Made by a program: the position numbers and the translations under genes. A model generated the notes under the pieces. That model was not told the DNA's origin, did not search any database, and saw only the letters and a list, made by a program, of their open reading frames with translations. From positions 1 to 6,781 of the forward strand of contig JACMMQ010000182.1 in NCBI GenBank assembly GCA_014378955.1: 6,781 nucleotides of DNA, given 5' to 3'. Source of the DNA: Clostridia bacterium. Lineage in GTDB: Bacteria; Bacillota; Clostridia; SK-Y3; JACMMQ01. Each line of letters opens with the position of its first letter. Position 1 is the first letter of the stretch. Positions 1-6,038 of the stretch are shown piece after piece.

Positions 1-1362
1 TGTACCACCACTTTTGGTGGTGAGGTGAATACGCATTGCTGTCCGATTTGTACAGGGATGCCAGGTGTTTTGCCAGTGCTTAATAAAATGGTGGTGGAAT
101 ATTGTATCAAGGCGGGTTTGGCGACCAATTGCGAAATTAACCCATACGGCAAACAAGACCGTAAGAACTATTTTTACCCTGATTTGCCAAAAGCCTATCA
201 AACGTCACAGTTTGATTTGCCAGTGTGCAAAAATGGGTACATTGATATTGAAGTGAACGGTGAGCCAAAGAGAATAGGCATTACCCGTATCCACATTGAG
301 GAGGATGCAGGTAAGCTGATGCACGACCCTTACGGCGCAGGTACATTGGTGGATTACAACCGTTGCGGTGTACCATTGATTGAAATTGTGACCGACCCTG
401 ACATGCGCACGCCAGAGGAAGCACGCATCTTGCTTGAAACGCTCAAATCCATTTTGCAATACATCGAAGTGTCTGATTGCAAAATGCAAGAGGGCTCGTT
501 GCGATGTGATGTCAACTTATCGGTGCGTCCAGAAGGGCAAGAGGAATTTGGCACACGTACAGAAATGAAAAATGTCAACTCATTCAAAGCCGCTGTACGT
601 TCGATGGAATATGAAACAAAGCGACAAATAGAATTGATTGAGTCGGGTGGCGTAGTCAACCAAGAAACACGCCGTTGGGACGATACAAAATCCATAAGCT
701 TTGCGCTACGGAGCAAGGAAGATGCACACGATTACCGCTATTTTCCAGAGCCTGATTTACTACCCATCGTGATTGATGAAGCGTGGATACAAGCGGTCAG
801 AGTAACATTGCCAGAATTGCCCAATGCAAAAAAAGAACGCTATATGCGTGAATATAACCTACCAGCGTTTGATGCCGATGTCATTACATCAACTAAGAAA
901 TTCGCAACCTTTTTCGAGGAATGTGTGATCCACGGTTCGAACCCGAAAACCGTCAGTAACTGGTTGATGGGTGATTTAAGTCGATTACTCAATGACAAGG
1001 AAATGGAACCAGAAGACATTCCGTTTCCAGGGCAATATATCGCTAAATTAATCGAGCTGATTGAAAAAGGTACGATTAGTGGTTCGATCGCTAAAAAGGT
1101 GCTAGAGGTCATGTTTGACGAGTGTAAAGACCCACAGGCGATTGTAGAAGAGCGTGGCATGGTGCAAATCAACGATGAATTGGCGATACAAGCCATTATC
1201 CAAGAGGTGCTTGATGCAAACCCACAATCTGTTGGCGATTACAAGGCAGGCAAGGTCAATGCCATCGGCTTTTTAGTGGGACAAACCATGCGTGCAAGCA
1301 AGGGTAAGGGCAATCCGCAAATGATCAATAAGCTACTCAAAGAGATGTTGGACAGCTTATAA
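1..1362 (+). CDS. gatB: Aspartyl/glutamyl-tRNA(Asn/Gln) amidotransferase subunit B (5' end missing)
   Basis: GatB is the subunit of the cytosolic GatCAB amidotransferase that binds the misacylated tRNA and phosphorylates its side chain, so that ammonia from GatA can turn Glu-tRNA(Gln) or Asp-tRNA(Asn) into the cognate aminoacyl-tRNA. The frame is open from base 1, and 453 residues are visible; the family is usually about 475-480, so only some 25 N-terminal residues are missing. Visible signs are the cysteine-rich [19 protein letters not shown] stretch near residues 10-28, the family signature [13 protein letters not shown] at about 118-130, then MRTPEEAR and [16 protein letters not shown], then [12 protein letters not shown]. 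The last ~150 residues fit the helical YqeY-like tRNA-binding tail. The GTG at 25 is an internal valine codon, not the start. gatC and gatA would be expected upstream, outside the window. A hairpin terminator follows. The identification is very secure. Confidence 0.97.
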   Translation, partial: CTTTFGGEVNTHCCPICTGMPGVLPVLNKMVVEYCIKAGLATNCEINPYGKQDRKNYFYPDLPKAYQTSQFDLPVCKNGYIDIEVNGEPKRIGITRIHIEEDAGKLMHDPYGAGTLVDYNRCGVPLIEIVTDPDMRTPEEARILLETLKSILQYIEVSDCKMQEGSLRCDVNLSVRPEGQEEFGTRTEMKNVNSFKAAVRSMEYETKRQIELIESGGVVNQETRRWDDTKSISFALRSKEDAHDYRYFPEPDLLPIVIDEAWIQAVRVTLPELPNAKKERYMREYNLPAFDADVITSTKKFATFFEECVIHGSNPKTVSNWLMGDLSRLLNDKEMEPEDIPFPGQYIAKLIELIEKGTISGSIAKKVLEVMFDECKDPQAIVEERGMVQINDELAIQAIIQEVLDANPQSVGDYKAGKVNAIGFLVGQTMRASKGKGNPQMINKLLKEMLDSL

Positions 1363-1373
1363 AAATAAAGTGC

Positions 1374-1403
1374 AAGGGGAGCGCATAATGGCGTTCCTTT
1401 TTG
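1374..1403 (+). terminator. Rho-independent terminator of gatB
   Basis: A 9-bp stem (1376-1384 with 1391-1399, including three G-U pairs) closes a 6-base loop and runs into five T residues at 1398-1402. It starts 13 bases after the gatB stop codon and separates gatB from the toxin-antitoxin pair, whose promoter begins just downstream. The stem is modest in strength because of the wobble pairs. Confidence 0.72.
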
Positions 1404-1409
1404 AATTAC

Positions 1410-1438
1410 TTGATAATAAAGGTAGTATGTGGTAATAT
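1410..1438 (+). promoter_or_regulatory. Extended -10 sigma-A-type promoter of the mntA-hepT pair
   Basis: TTGATA (1410-1415, five of six matches to the -35 consensus) lies exactly 17 bases before TAATAT (1433-1438, four of six matches to the -10 consensus). The -10 box is preceded by TGG at 1430-1432, an extended -10 element. Transcription should begin near 1443-1446, only about 10-17 bases before the start codon, which gives a very short leader. This is pattern matching and has not been tested. Confidence 0.6.
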
Positions 1439-1444
1439 ATGTGT

Positions 1445-1450
1445 GGAGGT
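1445..1450 (+). promoter_or_regulatory. Ribosome binding site that decides the mntA start
   Basis: GGAGGT is a near-perfect Shine-Dalgarno sequence. It lies inside the longest possible reading frame (from 1439), so the true start must be downstream, at 1454 or 1460. By position it would also lie at the very 5' end of the predicted transcript. Confidence 0.75.
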
Positions 1451-1453
1451 GTT

Positions 1454-1753
1454 ATGCCTATGTATAGAATTGAACAAATAAAAGCAATTGTTACACCGTT
1501 ATTTATTGCGTACGGCGTTACAAAAGGCGCTGTTTTTGGTTCATACGCAAGAGGAGATGAAACTGAAAGTAGCGATGTTGATTTGCTTTTTTCAATAGGG
1601 AAAAGTATGCCTTTGAGTAAGTGGCATGAGATGGAAGACGAAATTCAAAAGGCACTTGGAAAACGGGTTGATTTTGTTGAATATGGAACGCTTTCAAAAC
1701 GTGTCGAGCAAGAGGTTTTAAGAGAGGCGGTTGTTATATATGAACAAGCGTGA
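1454..1753 (+). CDS. mntA: MNT-family nucleotidyltransferase antitoxin (MntA-like)
   Basis: This is a 99-residue minimal nucleotidyltransferase of the DNA polymerase beta fold. The GSYARG motif at residues 29-34, S40-D41-V42-D43-L44, and a third acidic position at D73 (in RVDF) form the complete catalytic set. In characterised MntA-HepT systems this enzyme neutralises the HEPN ribonuclease by transferring AMP groups from ATP to a tyrosine beside the toxin's active site. Its partner hepT overlaps its end by 14 bases, the usual tight toxin-antitoxin coupling. The start is taken at 1454; ATG at 1460 is equally possible, since GGAGG at 1445-1449 lies 4 and 10 bases upstream respectively. The ATG at 1439 would put that ribosome binding site inside the gene and lies before the predicted transcription start. 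Composition is AT-rich compared with gatB. The function is inferred from motifs and pairing. Confidence 0.9.
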   Translation: MPMYRIEQIKAIVTPLFIAYGVTKGAVFGSYARGDETESSDVDLLFSIGKSMPLSKWHEMEDEIQKALGKRVDFVEYGTLSKRVEQEVLREAVVIYEQA

Positions 1754-2081
1754 CAGGCTTATTGTTTTGCATATTTTAGATACTATTGAGGAAATTGAAG
1801 CATATTTGAAACAAGCTGATTGTTTGACACGCGAGGATTTTAAAAACAATTCAATGCTAAAACGTGCAGTAACTATGTGTATGATTTCAATTTCTGAAAT
1901 AGTGGGTAATTTGTCTGAAGAATTTCAAATTGCCAATCCAGCAATTCATATAAAGCAATTTAAACAATTAAGAAACATTGCTGCACATAATTATGGGGCA
2001 ATTAGCTTTTCTAAACTTTATGATACGGTGATTCTAGAATTACCAATTCTTAAAGAACAACTTGAAATCAAACTGCTTTAA
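1740..2081 (+). CDS. hepT: HEPN-domain toxin ribonuclease (HepT/DUF86 family)
   Basis: This is a 113-residue, mostly helical protein of the DUF86/HepT-like HEPN family. The N-terminus (RDRLIVLHILDTIEEIEAYL), the middle ISEIVGNLSEEF segment and the C-terminal LPILKEQLE are typical. The active-site motif is intact: R78-N-I-A-A-H83-N-Y85, matching R-x4-H-x-Y, where Arg and His form the ribonuclease site in the HEPN dimer and the Tyr is the residue adenylylated by the cognate MNT antitoxin. The toxin is therefore predicted to cleave RNA, perhaps tRNA, when freed from control; its target cannot be read from sequence. The start is ATG 1740, inside the 3' end of mntA, with purine-rich AGAGAGG at 1721-1727. 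A hand count of 1921-1980 gives 15 G+C of 60, against 26 of 60 for gatB 1141-1200, suggesting acquired DNA. Confidence 0.9.
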   Translation: MNKRDRLIVLHILDTIEEIEAYLKQADCLTREDFKNNSMLKRAVTMCMISISEIVGNLSEEFQIANPAIHIKQFKQLRNIAAHNYGAISFSKLYDTVILELPILKEQLEIKLL

Positions 2082-2104
2082 AGTAAAAGAATGTTAAAAA
2101 ATTA

Positions 2105-2142
2105 AGAGGGCATAGCAAATGTTGATATTTGCTACGTCCTCT
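2105..2142. terminator. Bidirectional terminator between convergent hepT and queT
   Basis: A 16-position stem (2105-2120 with 2127-2142, one G-U pair and one A-C mismatch) closes a 6-base loop. On the plus strand it is followed by a T-rich stretch (CTTTCACTTTATTT). On the minus strand the stem is followed by TTAATTTTTT, with a run of six T. It lies 24 bases after the hepT stop and 7 bases after the queT stop on the other strand, so it can end both transcripts. Confidence 0.85.
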
Positions 2143-2148
2143 TTCACT

Positions 2149-2634
2149 TTATTTAATTTCAAAAATGCGCTTGTATTTCTCCAGCGCCTTCATAAGTGGA
2201 AAACCAATCACATAGCAAGCAATCAATTCACCCAAGCCGACCCAAAGCATAAATAGTGGAAGCGGTGTTGCGTCACCAGTCTTAGACAAGGTGAAAAACA
2301 ACAATCCACCAACAATGACTGCATTAAACAATACGGGTGGCAATGGTACTAGCATCTTGTTTTTGCGCAATAGATACGACACAACAGCGGCTAACAGCGT
2401 AGCGAGTGTACCAAATACGATGTCCAACAATCCGTTTGGTCCACCAATATTTGCGATGAGACAGCCAATTGTTAACCCAGGTATAGCGGCTGGCGTGAAT
2501 AACGGTAGCACCGTCAACGCCTCTGAAACCCTCACTTGTAATGGACCATAGCTAATGGGTGCCAACTGGATGGTGAGCACTGCATACACCGCCGCAATAA
2601 TGGCGGCATGTAGCATAAACTTGAGATTTTTCAT
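2149..2634 (-). CDS. queT: QueT-family queuosine precursor transporter (ECF S-component type)
   Basis: This 161-residue hydrophobic membrane protein has roughly five to six membrane segments (about 6-24, 38-62, 70-89, 99-117, 127-146) and a basic C-terminal tail. The YGPLQVRVSEALTVLP segment at 29-44, followed by FTPAAIPGL and IGCLIAN, is characteristic of the QueT family (PF06177/COG4708). The PLPPVLFNAVIVG and GLGELIACYVIG segments also fit. Members are substrate-binding subunits of energy-coupling factor transporters, and they are assigned to uptake of queuosine precursors such as preQ1. They need a shared ATPase/EcfT module, which is not encoded here. The assignment is backed by the preQ1-I-like riboswitch in its leader. 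GGAGGA at 2641-2646 sits 6 bases before the ATG. It is convergent with hepT, and a 93-base gap separates it from galE upstream. Substrate is inferred from family and riboswitch together. Confidence 0.92.
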   Translation of the reverse strand: MKNLKFMLHAAIIAAVYAVLTIQLAPISYGPLQVRVSEALTVLPLFTPAAIPGLTIGCLIANIGGPNGLLDIVFGTLATLLAAVVSYLLRKNKMLVPLPPVLFNAVIVGGLLFFTLSKTGDATPLPLFMLWVGLGELIACYVIGFPLMKALEKYKRIFEIK

Positions 2635-2640
2635 TTTCTT

Positions 2641-2683
2641 TCCTCCGTAGTTTTATTTTTCGTCAGGATTTTGCGAACTGACG
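2641..2683 (-). promoter_or_regulatory. preQ1-I riboswitch (class I) in the queT leader
   Basis: On the minus strand a 6-bp stem CGTCAG/CTGACG (2683-2678 with 2666-2661) closes an 11-base loop TTCGCAAAATC. An A-rich tail (2660-2651), then ACTA, follows and runs straight into the Shine-Dalgarno sequence CGGAGG (2647-2642). This is the class I preQ1 architecture: a short P1, a loop beginning TTCGCA, an AUC just before the 3' side of P1, and an A-rich tail ending in ACUA. By position, the C at 2667 matches the ligand-pairing cytosine of known preQ1-I aptamers. Loop bases TTCG (2677-2674) could pair with CGGA (2647-2644) to complete the H-type pseudoknot and hide the ribosome binding site, so translational repression by preQ1 is the likely mode. 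No U-tract terminator is present. The alignment was done by eye from memory of family sequences. Confidence 0.87.
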
Positions 2684-2691
2684 TGCTTATG

Positions 2692-2720
2692 AGTTTACCA
2701 TAGTTAAAGCATAAACGCAA
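2692..2720 (-). promoter_or_regulatory. Possible sigma-A promoter of queT
   Basis: On the minus strand TTGCGT (2720-2715) and TAAACT (2697-2692) are separated by exactly 17 bases. The boxes match consensus at three and four of six positions, so the match is weak. Support comes from position: transcription would start near 2685-2687, directly before the 5' strand of the riboswitch P1 stem, as expected for a compact aptamer leader. Confidence 0.4.
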
Positions 2721-2727
2721 TCAGAAC

Positions 2728-3735
2728 TTAATAGCCGTTAGGATTAGTCGATTGCCAACGCCATGAATCAACGCACATTTCATTTAAACCCCTCGTTGCA
2801 ACGAAGCCAAGCTCCTCTGTCGCTTTTGCTGGATCTGCGTAACATGCAGCGATGTCGCCCGATCGTCTTGCAATGAATTCGTATGGAATGTCCTTGCCAC
2901 ATGCTTTCGCAAACGCTGTAACCATTTGCAATACGCTATAGCCAATGCCTGTGCCTAAGTTATAAGTAACAACGCCAGGATTTGAATTGAGCTTTTCCAA
3001 AGCTTTTAAATGTCCCAAAACGAGGTCGACGACATGGATATAATCTCTCACACCCGTTCCGTCAACGGTTGGATAATCGTTGCCAAATAGCTTAAGCTTA
3101 TCAATCTTGCCCACCGCCACTTGTGTGATAAACGGCATAAGGTTGTTGGGTAATCCGTTCGGATTTTCGCCAATTAATCCGCTAATGTGCGCCCCTACTG
3201 GGTTGAAATATCGCAATAGCGCAATGTTCCAGGTTGGGTCAGCAACATGCAAATCACGTAAAATCTCTTCAATCATGAGTTTAGTACGCCCATATGGATT
3301 GGTCGCAGAAAGCGGGAAATCCTCCGTAATAGGCACTTTGTGTGGGTCACCATATACGGTCGCAGATGAGCTGAATACTAAATTTTTAACGCCATATTTT
3401 TGCATAACCTCGCAAAGCGTCAAGGTGCTTATCAGATTGTTTTGATAATATCTTAGCGGTATTTGAACAGATTCGCCAACCGCCTTTAACCCTGCAAAAT
3501 GAATAACCGCATCAATTTTTGACGCTTGGAAGATGGCCTCCATCCCTGCTTTGTCAAGCAAGTCGGTTTTGTAAAAAGCAAAGGTTTTTCCTGTGATTTC
3601 CTTTACCCTGTCTATTGCCTTTTCGTTACTGTTACATAAATTATCCACCACGATAATGTCATGCCCTGCATTTAAAAGCTCCACACAAGCGTGACTGCCG
3701 ATGTAACCTGCTCCACCTGTAATTAAAATTGCCAT
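2728..3735 (-). CDS. galE: UDP-glucose 4-epimerase
   Basis: GalE interconverts UDP-glucose and UDP-galactose in the cytosol with tightly bound NAD, serving the Leloir pathway and supply of galactosyl units for surface polysaccharides. The 335-residue length is standard. The N-terminal Rossmann motif GGAGYIGSH is at residues 7-15, with VVDNL at 29-33 contacting the adenosine ribose. HFAGLKAVGES is at 79-89, the SSSATVYG strand with the catalytic Ser is at 122-129, and the catalytic pair Y148-xxx-K152 lies in NPYGRTK. RYFNPVGAH (175-183) and RRSGDIAACYADP (290-302) fit the UDP-sugar binding half. The ribosome binding site GGAGG (3744-3748) is 8 bases from the ATG. It begins 35 bases after the hypE stop with no terminator seen between, so it may be read from the hyp operon. 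The partner galK and galT genes are not in view. Confidence 0.96.
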   Translation of the reverse strand: MAILITGGAGYIGSHACVELLNAGHDIIVVDNLCNSNEKAIDRVKEITGKTFAFYKTDLLDKAGMEAIFQASKIDAVIHFAGLKAVGESVQIPLRYYQNNLISTLTLCEVMQKYGVKNLVFSSSATVYGDPHKVPITEDFPLSATNPYGRTKLMIEEILRDLHVADPTWNIALLRYFNPVGAHISGLIGENPNGLPNNLMPFITQVAVGKIDKLKLFGNDYPTVDGTGVRDYIHVVDLVLGHLKALEKLNSNPGVVTYNLGTGIGYSVLQMVTAFAKACGKDIPYEFIARRSGDIAACYADPAKATEELGFVATRGLNEMCVDSWRWQSTNPNGY

Positions 3736-3770
3736 GTCTTATACCTCCATTACGTCTTTATTTGTATTGA

Positions 3771-4778
3771 TTAGCAAATGCGAGGCAACCCCTCACCAAA
3801 CAATATTTCCAATGAACGGCTTGCGCCAAATCTCGTTTTTAGCAATACCTTTGGTATATTTATATCGGAAACTCGACCGATTATTGCAGCATTTTCACCA
3901 AATGCACTATTTTTGATGATGTCAAGTGCTTTGGGTGCATCACTTTGTGATACGATACACACCATTTTTCCTTCATTGCCCATGGTGAATGGGTCTAATC
4001 CCAAAATATCACTAAAGGCTTTTACATCAGCATTCATCGGAATATCATCCTCTGTAATTTCGATGGTTACATGGGATGCAGTTGCGATTTCATTCAAAAT
4101 GGTGGACAATCCACCGCGTGTCACATCACGCATCACATGCACGTCAATGTTGTTTTGAAGTAGCCCTTGCACCATTTCTGTTAAGCTTGCACAATCACTG
4201 TGTATGTCGTTTTGAATGCCCATACGAGCACACAAGATCGTCGCATGATGCTCGCCAAGCGTACCGCTTAAAATCACCACATCGTCAGGCTTCGCATGTG
4301 CAGCACCAATGATGGTTTCATCCTCTATCGTTCCAATCGCACTACAATTGATGATGATGCCACCGTCACCCTCGATGACCTTGGTGTCGCCTGCAACAAT
4401 TTGTATGCCTGCTGCCGTGGCTTCTAGCTGCATTGCATTGACCACCTCTTGCAGGGAAGCGATGGGTAAGCCCTCCATTAAAACAAAGCCCACCGTCATA
4501 TATTTGGGTGTTGCACCCATCATCAATAAGTCATTGACTGTGCCACAAACCGCTAATTTCCCAATATTACCCCCTTGAAAAAAGATGGGTTTTACCACAA
4601 ATGAATCGGTGGTAAAAGCAAGTTTTTTGCTATCTACGGTTACAACCGCCGCATCGTCCATACGTGCCAACGTTTCGTTGTGAAATACCTTGGCAAACAC
4701 TTCATCCACCAGCAATTTGGTCGAAATGCCCCCACTGCCGTGTGCCATGATTATTTTATCTTCTATATGCACATTCAT
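3771..4778 (-). CDS. hypE: Hydrogenase maturation protein HypE (carbamoyl dehydratase)
   Basis: HypE takes a carbamoyl group from HypF onto its C-terminal cysteine and dehydrates it with ATP to a thiocyanate, the source of the CN ligands of the [NiFe]-hydrogenase iron. The protein is a complete 335 residues of the PurM/SelD-like fold. AHGSGG is at 12-17, DD at 41-42, TTDSFVV at 56-62, GTVNDLLMMGA at 79-89, GDTKV at 130-134, RDVTRGG at 217-223 and NEGK at 268-271. It ends in PRIC, with the acceptor C335 as the last residue. One small oddity is GEHH at 175-178, where many family members have a glycine after the His (GDHG or similar). Its ATG follows the hypD stop by 3 bases and its AGGAG lies inside the end of hypD, indicating translational coupling. 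The assignment is very secure. Confidence 0.97.
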   Translation of the reverse strand: MNVHIEDKIIMAHGSGGISTKLLVDEVFAKVFHNETLARMDDAAVVTVDSKKLAFTTDSFVVKPIFFQGGNIGKLAVCGTVNDLLMMGATPKYMTVGFVLMEGLPIASLQEVVNAMQLEATAAGIQIVAGDTKVIEGDGGIIINCSAIGTIEDETIIGAAHAKPDDVVILSGTLGEHHATILCARMGIQNDIHSDCASLTEMVQGLLQNNIDVHVMRDVTRGGLSTILNEIATASHVTIEITEDDIPMNADVKAFSDILGLDPFTMGNEGKMVCIVSQSDAPKALDIIKNSAFGENAAIIGRVSDINIPKVLLKTRFGASRSLEILFGEGLPRIC

Positions 4779-4781
4779 TCG

Positions 4782-5819
4782 TTATCTCCTATTTCTGTAC
4801 CAAATGCCACAAGCCCCTTCAAACGAAACCATGCAAGCCCCTTGTGGGTGAGTCGGGGTGCAAGCAGTGCCAAACATCGGGCATTCATTGGGGGATATTT
4901 GCCCCAACATCACTGAACCGCACGCACATGATTTATTTTCTTGAACTGAAATGACTTTCCCTGCATCGAACTCTGCATATTGCTCTTTTAAAAACAAACC
5001 CGTTTGGTCAATACTGCCAATTCCACGCCAAAAGGCAGGGGCAACATCAAAATATTTCTCTAGTAATGCCTTTGCCTCTTGATTGCCATTTACGTGCACA
5101 GCGTTTTGATAGAGGTTATGCAGCTGTGCTTTGCCTGATTGTATTTGGCATACTATATCGTAAATCGCCACCAAAATATGTTCTCCCTCAAAACCAGTGA
5201 CCACAAAGGGGCGATGATGCTTTTTCGCCAATTGCGAATAGGCGGTCGTTCCAGTAATAACAGCCGTATGCCCTGGGCAAATATACCCATCTATGCTAGG
5301 TGAAATATGAGAAATCCAGTCAAGCGCTGGCGTTATGGTCTTTAAATCGGTCAAAAGCTTGATGTTTTTAATGCCTTCGTCAATCGCACGGGATAAAAGC
5401 CGTGCATAAACTGGTGCTGTGGTTTCAAAGCCGACCGCCGCTAGCACATAGGTATTTTCGGGGTGAGCCTTTGCTTTTTCTAACGCTTCAAATGGTGAAT
5501 ACATCATCTCAACCTTTGCACCATCTGCCTTTGCTTCTGAAAAGGATTGCGTGCTACCTGTCACCTTGAGCATATCCCCAAAGGTAAGCACCACATGCTG
5601 GGGTGTTTTTGCTAGTGCAATCGCACGGTCTATATATGCCGCCGAGGTCACACACACAGGACAACCAGGGCCTGATAGCAGCGTTATGTTGGGGGAAATC
5701 AAATCACGTATGCCATTTTTAAAAATAGCAGCGGTATGCGTTCCGCACACCTCCATGATTTTTAACTTTCGCCCATCATAGGTTTTTAATTTTTCCAGTA
5801 TTTCTTGCAAACTAATCAT
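4782..5819 (-). CDS. hypD: Hydrogenase maturation iron-sulfur protein HypD
   Basis: HypD forms the HypC-HypD scaffold complex on which the Fe(CN)2CO unit is assembled before transfer to the hydrogenase large subunit. It is the only redox-active member and carries a [4Fe-4S] cluster. The 345-residue protein shows all conserved motifs: CGTHT at 25-29, GPGCPVC at 50-56, GFETT at 130-134 and CPGH at 181-184. The cluster region holds Cys298, Cys300, Cys313, Cys320, Cys329 and Cys337 within CACG, ECPMFGTACTP and GACMVSFEGAC, and ends near WYR. No key cysteine is missing. The start ATG lies 8 bases inside the end of hypC, with GAGGA about 8 bases upstream, so translation is coupled to hypC. Known biology places it in the cytosol, acting with HypC and HypE. 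Confidence 0.97.
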   Translation of the reverse strand: MISLQEILEKLKTYDGRKLKIMEVCGTHTAAIFKNGIRDLISPNITLLSGPGCPVCVTSAAYIDRAIALAKTPQHVVLTFGDMLKVTGSTQSFSEAKADGAKVEMMYSPFEALEKAKAHPENTYVLAAVGFETTAPVYARLLSRAIDEGIKNIKLLTDLKTITPALDWISHISPSIDGYICPGHTAVITGTTAYSQLAKKHHRPFVVTGFEGEHILVAIYDIVCQIQSGKAQLHNLYQNAVHVNGNQEAKALLEKYFDVAPAFWRGIGSIDQTGLFLKEQYAEFDAGKVISVQENKSCACGSVMLGQISPNECPMFGTACTPTHPQGACMVSFEGACGIWYRNRR

Positions 5820-6033
5820 TGAGAACTTCCTCTAATTCAGCATAAAGCGCAAGTATCTCTTCGGCATGCTCTTTTTGCATAACCTCAATTGCACAGCCAG
5901 CGTGAACCAATACAAAATCGCCAACGTTGACATTCACCAGACCTAAATCTATATCAATAATGGTGCTGCCAAATGAAACCTTGCCCTGTCTTTGATTGAT
6001 TTCAATGACTTTTCCAGGAACAGCCACACACAT
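5812..6033 (-). CDS. hypC: Hydrogenase assembly chaperone HypC
   Basis: HypC is a small chaperone that binds HypD during Fe(CN)2CO assembly and then delivers the iron group to the precursor of the hydrogenase large subunit. The 73-residue length is typical. The N-terminal MCVAVPGKV carries the essential Cys2, exposed once the initiator Met is removed. The beta-barrel core ends with VGDFVLVHAGCAIE at 37-50, followed by a C-terminal helix. Cys47 in HAGCAI takes a position that is Phe in many homologues, and it is unlikely to affect function. The ATG follows the hypF stop by 5 bases, with its AAGGA within the end of hypF, and the gene overlaps the hypD start by 8 bases. Both ends therefore fix it in the hypFCDE operon. 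Confidence 0.96.
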   Translation of the reverse strand: MCVAVPGKVIEINQRQGKVSFGSTIIDIDLGLVNVNVGDFVLVHAGCAIEVMQKEHAEEILALYAELEEVLND

Positions 6034-6038
6034 ATTTC

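Noticed and set aside
3..21. Inverted repeat ACCACC/GGTGGT at the left edge
   Set aside because: It lies within gatB coding sequence and is explained by Thr-Thr and Gly-Gly codons. It has no T-tract and no regulatory context.
25..27. GTG as the start codon of gatB
   Set aside because: The frame is open back to base 1, and the residues encoded at 1-24 (CTTTFGGE) fit the GatB N-terminal region, so this GTG is an internal Val and the gene is cut by the window edge.
1439..1441. ATG 1439 as the mntA start
   Set aside because: It precedes the strong GGAGGT site and overlaps the end of the predicted promoter, so it would probably not be transcribed.
1731..1733. TTG 1731 as the hepT start
   Set aside because: ATG 1740 lies three codons later and starts the conserved KRDRL segment; TTG leaves too little room after the purine-rich site.
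1404..2104. Insertion sequence or transposon carrying the mntA-hepT pair
   Set aside because: I saw no transposase, no matching terminal inverted repeats and no convincing target-site duplication at the borders; transfer is suggested only by composition.
2661..2683. The queT leader hairpin as a terminator for galE
   Set aside because: On the transcribed strand it is followed by an A-rich tail, not a U-tract, and the whole element fits the preQ1-I aptamer.
3778..4578. Open frames on the plus strand opposite hypE (and similar ones opposite hypD, galE, queT and gatB)
   Set aside because: They are antisense to well-conserved genes, have no recognisable motifs or good ribosome binding sites, and their translations resemble no protein family I know.
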